A stretch of 64,000 nucleotides of DNA, taken from assembly GCF_000002425.4 (NCBI RefSeq), contig NC_037255.1, positions 10,808,622-10,872,621 of the forward strand. Reading direction: 5' to 3'. The DNA is from Physcomitrium patens. Taxonomy: Eukaryota > Streptophyta > Bryopsida > Funariales > Funariaceae. Position 1 is the stretch's first letter. Every line of letters begins with the position of its first letter. The position numbers were made by a program, and so were the translations under genes. Below the pieces are notes generated by a model. That model was not told the origin of the DNA, made no database searches, and saw nothing but the letters and a program-made list of their open reading frames with translations. Below, piece by piece: positions 1-11,617 of the stretch.

Positions 1-720
1 ATCATCATACAAAATAATATTAAAATCTTCTATAAGCTTAAATCAGATGAAAGTAGCTTGCATCACCTATGGACATTGAACTTTCTTAATGCACTTTAAG
101 ACAATTAGATGTTGGACATCAATATCCAATAAATCTCTCGTCTTTAGTAATAAGTAAACGTTCATCTCAAAAGCTGAGGCATAATAAGTAGAATTAACCC
201 ATGTAGTCAAAACTCCATTATTCTATCCAATAAACACCAATCTTTGATGATACTGGAGGATATCGTTATTTTGCACCAAAATAAATCCAAAGTTCTTCTT
301 TATTGTAGACCTAAACTTCTAACCTATCTAAATCATCAAATTAGAAATCTATCAAAACATAATAATATTACTAAATCCTCAAATGATACAATATTGTAAT
401 ACAAAGAAGCTAATGTAAGAGAGCTTGAACTTTAAATCTCAAAGAGTATGATGGAATTTATAGCCAATAATATCTGCATGATGTAGAATAGATGATGTAT
501 GAAGATATTGTGAACTATATATAATATTATAAATGCCAACCAAAACATGATATGTACATGATGGACCTAATCCAATTTCATCCAAATTATAAAATTTCAT
601 AGCCTCACTTTCATCCAAATTTAATACTTATTGAGGTGAATCTATTAAAGAGGGGAGCATAATTTTTATAGATTCTCTTAAAAATTATCAAAGTAGTATA
701 TTTTTTGAACTTTTTTTTTT
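1..720. other. AT-rich intergenic sequence, no gene seen
   Basis: The stretch is AT-rich with frequent stops in all six frames and no domain motif that I recognise. Some of it has the texture of decayed transposon sequence, but no reverse transcriptase, gag or terminal repeat could be identified. It ends in a T-run at about 708-720, after which GC content rises towards the first gene. Confidence 0.6.
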
Positions 721-1420
721 TGGGAACACATATAAAATTTTAACACTCATCTAGGAAACACATATCGAGGGTGGACTCCACGCACTTGATGAACAGGGGT
801 GAACATGGTAATTCATTCATCCACATCGTTTCCACACCTGGCTTTTTCCCGAGGGAATCCTCCCTGCTAAACGCCCCTGCATTCACGCACATATGGATGG
901 ATGAAAACATTACAGTGGGATGTACGAATGTATGATGAACGAAAAGCATCCATCCATCCGAGGAGCTAGGTCCCTGCAGAGAGACAGTTGAGGTTTAACG
1001 CAAAGGATTCAGCTGGATAAGGCTTCGTCGAATTCCCAATTTCCTAAACCCAAACCCCTGATTCAACATCGCAGGAAGGCAGCACTTGTGTGCTTTGTGC
1101 CCATCGCCGCAATCTCCAGTTTCTTCCTCCAAACTGGCTTCATTGGTACCTCAACAAATTCCCAGAGCTTGAGTAGAATTGTTAAGTGTTGAGTTGCTGT
1201 GTTTGTGTAGTGAGCCTGTCGACTAGAGCGTGCGTTCTGATCTCATGTGGGTTTTGTTTGCTGCACTACTTCCTTTGTTAATCGGTGATTCGTCGTGCGA
1301 AATGTGGTTTCACTGATGTATTGGTGTTGTGGTGAGTTTAGGAACTAGAAGAAGGTTGCAATTGGGTGTGGTTGTGAGGAGGTTGTGTGAGTGACGGTGT
1401 GAGTGAAGGAGTTGGGTGCA
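721..1420 (+). promoter_or_regulatory. Presumed promoter and 5' leader of the FAD oxidoreductase gene
   Basis: GC content rises relative to the AT-rich flank and the block runs directly into the first coding exon at 1421. No conserved reading frame is visible. It contains repeated CATCCATCC-type motifs around 800-955 and C-rich patches typical of plant leaders. The transcription start cannot be placed from sequence alone. An in-frame GTG lies at 1403, but the first in-frame ATG is at 1421 and is taken as the start because this is a eukaryotic gene. Confidence 0.4.
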
Positions 1421-3814
1421 ATGTATTCATCTGCTGCAGCACAGCACCTGCTGTCTCAATCGTCGTTTCTGCATTTGCTTCCCTCGTCTTCAGCCAAGGT
1501 TCTTGCCTCCACGGTTCCTGCCACTTTGAAGCGCCCTCCAAGCGAGAATACGCTCACGCATTCAGTTTCTCTTTTCTTTTCCCCTCGAAGGGTGGTGGGT
1601 GTGGCATTTAGAGCCAAGTTGCCACCTCTGCGTGCCTTAGGTTACAGCGACCAAGGTGAAAACGACGACGATGTGTATGTGAGGAGCTTCAAGCCTCAAA
1701 TGGGAGAGAGGAGAAGGTTTGACGATGGTAGAGACCAGACGTTTTCGAGGGATTCAGGGGAAGGCGAGGTTGCAGGCAGGTCGTACCAGAGAGCCTCAAC
1801 AAGTGGTGCTGGCGACCGGTCAGATTTTGGAACGGTTTCTAACGACGACAGAAGGTCATTTCCTCAAGGCAGGGGCGGTCGAAGCGGCCGAGGTGGTCGA
1901 GGGATTAGAGGAGGTCGAGGAACCGGTCGATATGACAGAGTAGCTTCCAAAGACACTTATTCAAGAGACGAAGGACGCGAGTGGGACGAAAATGGAGGCT
2001 TCCGTCCTGAGGGAAGAGGAGAATTCAGAGACGCGGCTACAGGTGGACGAAGTGCTGGAAGAGATTCTGGACGAGGAAGAGGATCAGCTCCACGCGGTAG
2101 TGTATTAGACCTTTGTATAGAATTTGTTATCGGTTTGTAAAAGGGAATTGAAAACTTTATTACTCGCTTGAAAGCATTAAATTCCATCATGTAGATAGTG
2201 ATTAAATGCCCTTATTAATGCATTCAGTTGTTACTGCAAGACAGAAGCTACTTTTAGGGCATCTTTGGTATGGTGTGGAATTCTGCTAAAGATATTCCTC
2301 ATGATGTTATTTTTTTTCCGCTCAGCATTACTTCGATGATTAGTTTTTGCAGTGACTTTCCGTATCTTACTGTTATTGCTCATATCAGGGAGAACATGGG
2401 CTCGAAGAAATGCTCTCAGAAGCGACAGGCCTAGGAACACACTAGTACTGGACGAAGCCACTGGGGAGATGGTTGAGTATAAGCATCCAGACTGGAAAGA
2501 AGACCCTAAAGCTGCAAGAAAGGCGAAGAGGGAGCCAGCCGTAGCCCCACAAGTTCACTTTGACTCTCCTATGAGCAAGCAGCCACACGTTGCCATTCTT
2601 GGAGGTGGGATGTCAGGACTTGTATGTGCTCTTACTCTTGAAGAACTCGGGATTCGTTCTACCGTATTCGACACTGTAAGCCTTCTTTAACCATCACATT
2701 TTGACTTGTTCACCTTAGGAAATGTGTTCTTAATTCACTCTTGTATAGTATTCCGTGCTTGGGCTGTTTTCAACGTACTGACCGGGATGATTGTTTACTG
2801 ATAATACCTAGTTGCTCTTTGACTAATAGTCTGTACATGGCACTTTCAAGTCTCCGCACACACTCTTGCGTCTTTTCTCTATCAGGTTTTCAACTTACGA
2901 TCTGTATGTGATATGTAGGGTAAGCATGGCCTGGGTGGTCGCATGGCAACTCGAGATATCCACACCAAGGACGGACTTTCTTTAACTTTTGACCATGCGG
3001 CTCAGTACTTTACTGTCTCGGATCCGAAGTTTCGTAAACTTGTGGATAGATGGATCGATGAAGGTGCTGTTAAGGAATGGAAAGGAGTTGTTGGAAAGTT
3101 GCAGGCTGGTGGAAAGTATTCTGATTTGGCGGATGATGTGCCACGTTATGTCGGAACGTATGGAATGCGGCCACTCGCCGATCATATGGTCTCACGAGTG
3201 AGTTATCAACCGACTCAGAATAAGCTAATTAGCTTGTGGATTCACAATTTAGTGTCGCATGTGATGAAATCGAGGATATGGTCCTACAGGACTTTGTTAA
3301 CATGTATGTATTTTTACGTAGTGTTCAATTGCGAACACCTGTCTCCAATCATGCAAGGAGCTCTTAACTTTTATTATCTTTTCACAAACTTTCGGTGGCA
3401 CCGTACGTGCAAATTTCTGACAGGGCCGACTTATTGAAGTGAAAAGGCCGGTGTGGATCAGCAACATGGATGCTAAGGGCCCTCTGTGGCATCTAAACGA
3501 GAATGGGAAACCTCACGGCGAATTCGATGCAGTCGTAATTGCTCATAATGGTAAGGTTTTTCTTCCACTACGATCCAGTTTTTAGTAGCTTTCTTCTTAG
3601 TTCTGTTTCTTATCAATTTGAACTCTGGATTTCCTGTATCGCACGTGTATCTCAAGGAGGTGCTTATTTTTGTGGATATGAGGTATTTGAGGTATTTGTG
3701 ATTTGTGTTTTTGAATCTGTAAATATGGCAGGAAAATGTGCAAATCGTCTGCTTGCGCCATCAGGGGCACCTGAAGTATTTAAGCAGATGAAGGTATAAT
3801 TTAAACCTATTATT

Positions 3815-3896
<82 letters not shown>

Positions 3897-5315
3897 TGTA
3901 TAAAGTTACATTCAGAGAGGTGTAATGTATGTTGCTTTTAGTAACATTTTTTAGTTTCATGTTTCATTCATCGTATCTGCGTAGGTTTTTGTTATCTATA
4001 TAAAATAACTACTTTCTGGAGTTAATCCTTATGTTGATTTTGTGCACTACTCTGGACATTAGAGGCTGGAATTGAGTTCAATCTGGGCCTTGTTGGCTGC
4101 TTTCGAGGAGCCACTACCTCTTCCAGAAGGACTTGAGAGCAGCCGTCTGGACGGTGCCTTCATTGAAGGAGTGAATGCTGTGTCGTGGATGGCGAACAAC
4201 AGTTACAAGCTTAAAAAGGATGGCCCTCACTGTTGGACCTTCTTCAGCACTGCTGCGTTCGGTAAAAGGAATAAGGTTCCGCAGGTGAGACAACATTTTG
4301 GAATACATCAATTCATGAAATTACAGTGTACTTTGTGGTTTGTAAGTCATGATTTCATTCACCAAAGTCTTCTGGATTTGCTGATTACATGCATTATGGA
4401 TTTTGAAGCAAATTTATAAGATATGTTCTAATAAATCTTTACCACGCAGGAAAGCATTCCAGCAGTTAGAGCAGAGAGGGTGCGGAAGGAGATGCTTCAA
4501 GGAGTGGGAACTGCTCTTGGTTTAGCCGAGGGAGCCATGCCGACTCCAATTTTCACCAAAGTTCAACTTTGGTATGCAAGGCTTTACCTTTTGCTTTTGT
4601 AACAATTAAATACGACTGTTCGTTCTGTTAGTGACATGTGTTTCTTTACTCCACGTTCAAATGTTTGTTGATGCACTATGATTTTGTAGGGGAGCCGGTT
4701 TACCAACAAATACTCCAGGCGTTCCTTGTATTTTTGATCCCGTTGCACGAGTCGGCATCTGTGGAGACTGGCTTTTAGGATCCAGCTTAGAGGCAGCAGC
4801 ACTGAGCGGCATGGCACTTGCTGAACATGTAAGCTTCTTATTCCACAAATTCGAACTACCTTACTGTTAAGTAAATTCATAAGGCTTCTATGTAATATTG
4901 ACTTCCATGGAAGCTCCTTTGAACAACCCGAAAAGGGTTCGTGATCTTCAAGAATCGTCAGAATGGGAGGGGCATACTGATTCCAGAAATAGATGGGTCA
5001 GTATCGACAGGAAATTGTCAGATCTTTTGTCTCATTTTTATCTCCGGGGTTCAGAGGCTATTCTTCCATTATTTTTCTTTTTTGACTAATTCTATCTTAA
5101 ATGGATTGACTTGCCAAGTACTTAATCATTTTCTCCAAACGTGCTACATGCAGATTGCGGATTTCCGAGATAGAGGTGAACTAAACCCTGAAGAGTTCAG
5201 TATTGGACTACAAAAAGGCTTCTCAAATGTCGAAGGTCAAGATATAGGACAGTTTCCTGGGTCCACAGGACTCGAGACAAAAATGTCTCAGCAGCTTGTT
5301 GGGTCCACTCATTAA
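1421..5315 (+). CDS. Plastid-type FAD/NAD(P)-binding oxidoreductase (renalase/amine-oxidase-like) with RG-rich N-terminal segment
   Basis: Nine exons: 1421-2096, 2389-2675, 2919-3197, 3424-3550, 3732-3793, 4063-4284, 4450-4571, 4690-4828, 5154-5315. All introns are GT-AG, phases agree, and the product is 691 residues. The first ~80 residues are rich in Ser/Ala/Arg with few acids, as in a chloroplast transit peptide. Residues ~150-227 are an Arg/Gly-rich, presumably disordered segment. The dinucleotide-binding motif GGGMSG is at ~296-301 and is followed by GLGGRMATR at ~325-333, the FAD-contacting signature of renalase and amine-oxidase-like flavoproteins. A C-terminal GICGDW motif followed by SLEAAALSG completes the FAD site. 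It resembles Arabidopsis At3g04650, whose substrate is unknown to me. That protein, as I recall it, is about 200 residues shorter, so the RG segment looks like an N-terminal extension. Intron 5 carries a long compound microsatellite. Confidence 0.93.
3814..3902. repeat. Compound microsatellite (CA)n(TA)n(TGTA)n in intron 5 of the FAD gene
   Basis: An uninterrupted run of CA dinucleotides passes into TA dinucleotides and then into TGTA tetranucleotides, about 89 bp in total. It lies only ~20 bp downstream of the exon 5 donor. It is probably length-polymorphic between individuals and prone to non-B DNA structure. Confidence 0.95.
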
Positions 5316-6919
5316 TACGCTTAAAATAGTTCATTGTTACATTCATGGTAATCTCAGCTACTAAACCGAATCGAAATGCATTTTCCTAGACCTCCAAATT
5401 CCTTGTTGAGTAGAGATTAATCTCAAGCTAGTTAGCACACATGTTCAGTTAACAGCAATTGTATTTTCTGCAGCTTTACCTGGACTCTGTAACCGTCATG
5501 CAAAATTCGCTTTAAGCACTCTCCTTCCTGTACTAGTTTCTCGTTTGGTTTGAATTTAGGGAGCATCTGTCCGAACTTAACGTGAGATCAGGTAGTGTCG
5601 ATAGCGAGAATAAGAATATTTGATCTGAAATTTAGCCAATTAAGGAACGATTTTAAGTACCCTTGAGTGTGAAGGCCAAGGGTGCTGCCGATTCTTGAGT
5701 ACAAGAGAAAGTGGTCTAAAGTAAGATTATGTAGCCAAACACTATCCAATATACGTTTGTATATGTATATTTATAGATGCACCGTTTTACGATCAAATGC
5801 TAGATCAATAAACTTAGATAGTAGAACGCTGTATGCAACTCCCACGGAATCCAAAAAGGTGAGAAAACGATGTCCTACACATTTCAATGTATTGTGCATC
5901 TATCTATCATGAATGGGGGCTCAGCATGTGGACCCCATCAAACTTTTTGGTGAGTGCTGTAAATTGAAGTATATTGCTTTCAGTTTAACCTTATTGAGCA
6001 CAGGAGCTGTGAGTACTTTATGATTGATGAGATGGAAGTGGAGTAAATAATACAGTGTCGTGACAGATTCCGTGGACATCTAACCTTAAAAGGATGTCTA
6101 ACCTTGCCTTAAATAAAGAGATGCAACTTTTATAAAGTATGGTGAAGAAATGTTGCCAAAGAGTGGAGAAGAGAGTACTTGGTGATACAAGCAAGCTACA
6201 TAAATTCCAAAGTGCGGATTCTAATATCATTGAACAGAACGCACGTTTCAGAGAGATTACAAACACAAGCGACCACTTGCAGGACTTGCATGTCGGAATT
6301 ACCGTTACCGTACACGTATTTTTGGCATGCACACTATCCTATCAGAGATTTACAATGATCCAACGGCCCTAGCTTCTACAAAAACCCTATAAATACAGTA
6401 TCTTACTGATTGTTTCTTACCGGGAGTTTTCACAACAGACATGCAGTGATCAATCATACAAGAAAGTCCAACAAGAGGTAAATGCGAAAATAACAGAACT
6501 GATGAACTAAATTCAGTGTACTGCAAGTGAAATTAGGAGAAAATAACTAAAGTTCAGTCCAAGATGACATATGATAATTAGAAAACAAAAAAAATCAACA
6601 CCAATAAAATTCAGTGATATTTACTGCTTGAAAGTTAACGAAATTCTGCTTGATTGTTGTCTCTGAAGTGTTAGCCAGATCTTACAGCAAGCCGTAAGCA
6701 GCGTATTCATACTGCGACTATACTAGCAGGCTGCAACTGAGATCAGAGAGCCCTAAATTGCTAGCACGTAGAAACAAGAACACTGTTAAACAAGGACATC
6801 AATCACACCCTCACCAGTCTGCACCAAAACTGGAGAGACCTATCTAGCTATAAAAAATCTACAATGGATGCAACTGCAGCCTCAACCACATCCCGCTCCA
6901 TACTTGAATCCACAAACCT
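5316..6919. other. Convergent intergenic region between FAD gene and PI4K-gamma
   Basis: The two flanking genes end towards each other here, so the region should contain both 3' UTRs. AATAAA-like polyadenylation motifs occur, for example near 5807. No open frame with recognisable protein features was seen; short frames (e.g. 5682-5912, 6139-6372) lack any motif. Confidence 0.6.
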
Positions 6920-9177
6920 TCAAAACCGACAAGAAGTTCCAAGTCTCTGGACCTGATTCTTGCTCTTAAACTTTACCTCGGCAAAAGCTTCAGGTAGGAG
7001 CTCCTGGAAGCCCTCCAAGAAAAGAGACCATTCCTTCTCACTCATATCTGCCAAAATAAGAGGCCCATGGATGAGGTCATTCGCATTTTTAGTACAACGC
7101 ACGTTTTGTGCCACATTCATCGCTGCATACCCACGAAGGCCGATTGTATGTGGCTTTTCGATTTGAGTATGAGAACGAAACTTTCCAATTTTCAGAGAGG
7201 TGGATCTCGATGGCACTGACATGCGAGACAAAGAATAAGATTGATTGTCATTAGATGGCGAGGAAAAAGAATTGTCCGGTGGAATACCCAGAGGTGAGGG
7301 CCGAATCGGAGAAATTTCCAGAGCGCGAAAGTTTGATAGACCGATTTGCGAACTCAACTCGAAGCGCGGAGACCATGAAGGGGAGCTTGACAATGGTGAC
7401 ATAGATCTGCACCCATTAGCAGGTGAAGAGGAGTTGGGACTTCTGTGAATATCAGGAAGCTTCAGAGCAGGCACTTCAACATGGTCGTCCATGTCAAACT
7501 GGAAATCGTCTGAGAAATCCTCTGCTAGATTGAAGCCGTCAAAATCATCACTTTCTGGACTAGATGATAAAAGCTCCATCCTCGCTAGCTCGCAAACATT
7601 TTCAAGTTCACTAGCTTCCTCGCCACAGAGCTCTCTAGTCATCATGCCACCGATTTCTGAGAGAGTCAACCCTGCTTCTGCTGCCAGCTTCAGGAATATA
7701 GTACACAGCACCAACATGCGTAAACAAGCCTCTCGCATTGTAGGAAGCTCTTTCCGCAGCAAACTGCAGTCTTTGGCAGGGTCTAGCTTTTCTATATAAT
7801 CCAATTCTTCCTTTGAGAAGGGAATAGAGGCCTGTGGCCAATGAAGCCATTCGAAGTATAGATCCTCAAGGGTTTCCGGAAGGCAAAGGCCATGATCAAT
7901 AGGAATAAGATCCACCGCCTCCTCAAACAAACTTCCATTTTCAACATTCATTTTTTTCACTAATATATTGCCTGCATGTCGGTCGGTGTTGAACAAACGG
8001 ACATCAAGTATTCCTATACGATGTACAGAAGAAACAGTAAATCGGGAAGGGCCATAGTCACTTGCGTCGAAGTCATGTCTTATAAACTGCTGAAACGACG
8101 CTAATTTGGCACTGCCTGGTTGTGAATGTCCAGCACCTGCATACTCTGCATTAACATTAAATATAGGGTGAGTTGCGTTCACCAGAGCTGTCACCGGCAC
8201 CTTGGCGAAATGGTCATGATCTAATAGGTAAGCGGCCACTTCCCTCAAGCCAGTCTCTCCCACTCGAATTGAGGGCTTTGGACCAGGTTGCCCTAATGCT
8301 CTGCCGACATACCCTTTTGGGTTATTACGTGCAAAAGGCTCCTCATCAGTGGGTTTTACAATTGCTACGTTTTCTCCCATGCAGTTTCGAAAATAGTATG
8401 CTCCACCCATACCCCCGGTTGCTAGGACGGGTTGCACCCCGGCTTCGACGCCTTTAGCTGCTTCTCGCACAAGCCGCTTGATCTTGGTAGAGTGTTTTGA
8501 ACCACCCACGATCTCGAACACACTGTTTTGATGGACATCTCTGCTTCTGGGTGACAAACACGGAGTTGAGGAGCTCCGGGATATTTTCTTCCTGAGTAAA
8601 ACAGGAGCATCGCTGCTTATTGCACTTAAATCCTTATCAAGAACATGGTCGCCAAAAACCAAAGTACTTTGCTCTGTAGGGATGTTAAATGCAGCCTGCA
8701 CTTTTTTCTTCACAGATTCTATCTTGTCATCCCTGTCTAGTTCAATGCCAAGAACGTCTCCTGCATTTCATCAAATCAGACGTCATTTCCAAGTTGTACC
8801 TTTCTAGCGTTTGTTCTTCAACACCAAATGAGACTTGGTGAACTTCACGTCAGGTATCATGAGATAGAACAATTCAAAGATCAAGTCTACAAGTGTAACA
8901 CACGATGATATCCTAATTTCTACTAGAGGTGCATCACATGCAGCCTTGAGTACATGCCAAGCTGATGACATTTAAACCAACGTGGACATTGGCCAAGCAT
9001 GTCATACTAACAATATTTTCGTTCACCTGAGTAAGCTTGCACAAAAATTCGTCGCCCTCCTGCTTGACGGCATGCATTTGAATGAAAACCGTTTCTGCCC
9101 ACACTATGGCCATTAACTGTATCTGGAACTGTCAGAGGTTTCCGAACTTGCACTGGGCCTTGTGCATTGGGAGGCAT
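6920..9177 (-). CDS. PI4KG: Type II phosphatidylinositol 4-kinase gamma with ubiquitin-like domain
   Basis: Two coding exons, 9177-9027 and 8760-6920, joined across a GT-AG intron inside a Gly codon, give 663 residues. Residues ~42-110 form a ubiquitin-like fold (RRIFVQAYSGDVLGIELD, then VFGD and DLSAI), as in plant UbDK-gamma proteins. The PI3/4-kinase-like domain follows: glycine-rich loop GGMGGAYYF with the ATP-contacting lysine in AIVKP (~186), the catalytic loop FNTDRHAGN with Asp ~310, and the metal-binding PIDHG with Asp ~339. The last ~300 residues are a serine-rich tail ending in a short conserved-looking block. Related plant proteins act as ubiquitin-binding protein kinases, and lipid kinase activity is weak or unproven for several members. 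The start was placed at 9177 because relatives begin shortly before the ubiquitin-like domain; an in-frame ATG at 9315 would add 46 residues. It is divergent from NdhN. Confidence 0.94.
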
Positions 9178-11617
9178 GCCTGAACCAACCACAAGAATAT
9201 CATCATTTAAGTTGAAAATCATCCCTGCTGTCTTCTTACAAGAATATCTTTGGTTCATAGGACGATGAACATATTCGAAAAGTGAGCAGGACTTAACAAA
9301 GCCGATTATGAACATTGTTCCATCTAAAGATGCTAGAAATAACTCATGTACATAGCGGCTGAAGCAGCTGACATTATCAAGGAATCAGATTAAATTAGTG
9401 CACAAGAAGCATGAGCTTGTATACATGATTGGTAACGCTTCACACTAAACTATATAAGCACAATACAAGATACAAGGATGATAAGTTGTGCCAAAAAATG
9501 TTTACAGAATGACATGTAGAAGACTGAATTTCGAAATAAACAGCTTCTTACCTACAACTATTGCTTGCACATTTACTAGCACATGAAATTATAACTAAGA
9601 GATTGGAGTTTCCATCACAGGGGCCCACGGGTTGGCAGGGATGCAGGACAATCACTGGTGCACAAAAACAAGTGAAGCGAAGGTGCTGCGATCCTGTTTA
9701 CCTGAACCTTATGCAGAGCGCAAACTGCTCCTTTTGGAGTGTGAGTACTCTTCTTGGAAAGGGCAATGACAGTGGCTTCGTCCAATACGTAACCATCCAA
9801 TGACAGAGCTGCAATTTGCCGTCCCAGGCTACAGAATGAGCAATTACTTCCTTTTCTCTTGCAGATCTACAAATCGCCTAAACTAGGACCACTAATTACC
9901 AGCTTAATTACCATTACACGAAACCGTCCGTCACTGTGTAGAAGACGGCGCGGCCAGAGATTGAATTTTTTTTACAGAGTAGGTTCTGAAAAACCAAAGA
10001 ACCACAGCAAGAGTTGATTACCAGGCCTACGCAAGGCTGGTGCTAGAAGGATATTCCTCTTACTACCAGTGCGTAAGAGCTATTGGCAATTTCTAAACAT
10101 GTGGTGCGATCCTTGAAAAAAGTGATGATACCGATGCAATGCGCTCACTCAAACTTCGATCAAAAACCACTTCATGCTTCATCGCCCGAAAATGGACCGC
10201 TGGCAAGGCTAGAAGCACCCGAGCTCCAAAATCGAAAAACCACTCACGGAGCCCTGTGTGTGACCCGTGATCAACTTTTCAGCTACATTTGCAAAGCTTG
10301 CGCTGTAAGTTCTGAAGCTAACATACCATCCCCCAGTCCCAAGCTTTGTCAAACCGTGACCACCACTTCAGAAACCCATTCCCCTCTGCAAAGTACAATT
10401 CCCGTCCCTCTCAAACTAGTCGAGAAAATTCCGCCACTTGACGACAGCTGTCGCTCGCAGGCTAAAGCCTAGCTTCAGCGAACTCCACCAATCCTACAGT
10501 ATAATTACAGAGGAAACCCTAACCTAACAGATCATCAGCCAGCAGAAATGGCTCCCTCACAACACAGCCGTCATGAAACAGGAAACGATCTTCAACAACC
10601 CGCACATACTACACAAGCCTTCAAACTCACAATGCCAGCACAAAGCGGTCAATTCCAACAGCCACACCCTGCTGCCGCTCAACAATTTCGAAAAGTGAGG
10701 GCACACAAATTGGCCGGCGAAGGGGTTTAGGCCAGCAGAGCAGCAGCCACTGACCCGAGACACACAATGCAAAATGGCACAACACTCCGAATACCCTTCA
10801 CTACACGCTCACGACAAGCCAAGAACTCAAACACGCACCGATCTGCATACACACCGCGAGGGGCGACACTAAATTTCACACGCCACTATCACTACACGCC
10901 ACGGAGACTCAAATTTCTCACAAATTCTGCCAGGGGGGAAAAGACAAGTCAGTCAACTCGCTGCTACAGACGCATGCCGAACATGGCAAAGCAGAGCCCA
11001 ATGCAGCGGTGCTAACTGACTCCTCCTACAAGCATCCACAGAAAGAACGCCGGATGCTGAGACTCTCAAAAGAATGTCCACTCTCTCCTCCTCGCTTGGC
11101 CAAGCTCCCTCCCACAGCATCCATCCGAGCTCTCTCTGCACAATCGCTACGTCGACAAGTGCACCGCGCGACTCACTGGAAGGAAAAGGGAGGCTCCCGA
11201 AACCTAGAATCTTGGATGGGAAACGTTCCGGGAACAGAACTGGCTCTACATAAAGTGCACCTTCTAGAAACGGAGTCGACATGGAACAACAGGAGCCCTC
11301 GTCCTAGTTTACAATGGATGAACAAATTTCCACGTCCGCCTCGTTGGTTTGCCATGTCAGCTGTGAGTGGGATCATATAAATCTGAGGTGGCGGACAAAA
11401 TTGTCTGAGGTGGCGCGGTCGTGGGGTTCAGAAGCTCATCCTCTCTGAGTCCAAAGTTTCTTGGTGTGGATTGATTCTTAGCGTCGCGAGTAATCGCAGC
11501 GGATGGTGGAGATGGTGGGTGTTTCAGTTTGATGATGATGCAGTGGCTGGCTGGCTGGCTGTGGGTCACAACGAGTGCTGGGCTGCGGAGCTCATTCTTC
11601 TGAGGGTCGATTGATGG
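9178..11617. promoter_or_regulatory. Divergent upstream region of PI4K-gamma and NdhN, with probable spliced PI4K-gamma leader
   Basis: About 2.4 kb separates the two divergent start codons. On the minus strand a possible leader exon ends with a good donor (CAG then GTAAAC) near 9700, and an acceptor lies near 9365, so PI4K-gamma probably has a spliced 5' UTR. A telo-box (AAACCCTAA) is at 10514-10522. The 10.0-11.4 kb part is GC-richer and open in several frames on both strands, which reflects composition rather than coding. No domain was recognised. Promoters of both genes should lie here. Confidence 0.5.

Noticed and set aside
1-650. Possible Ty1/copia RNase H remnant at the left edge
   Set aside because: No conserved residues could be aligned in any frame; AT-rich texture alone is not evidence.
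10083-10472. 129-codon plus-strand frame in the PI4K-gamma/NdhN interval
   Set aside because: Both strands are open here because of local composition, there is no domain or splice context, and it lies in the shared upstream region.
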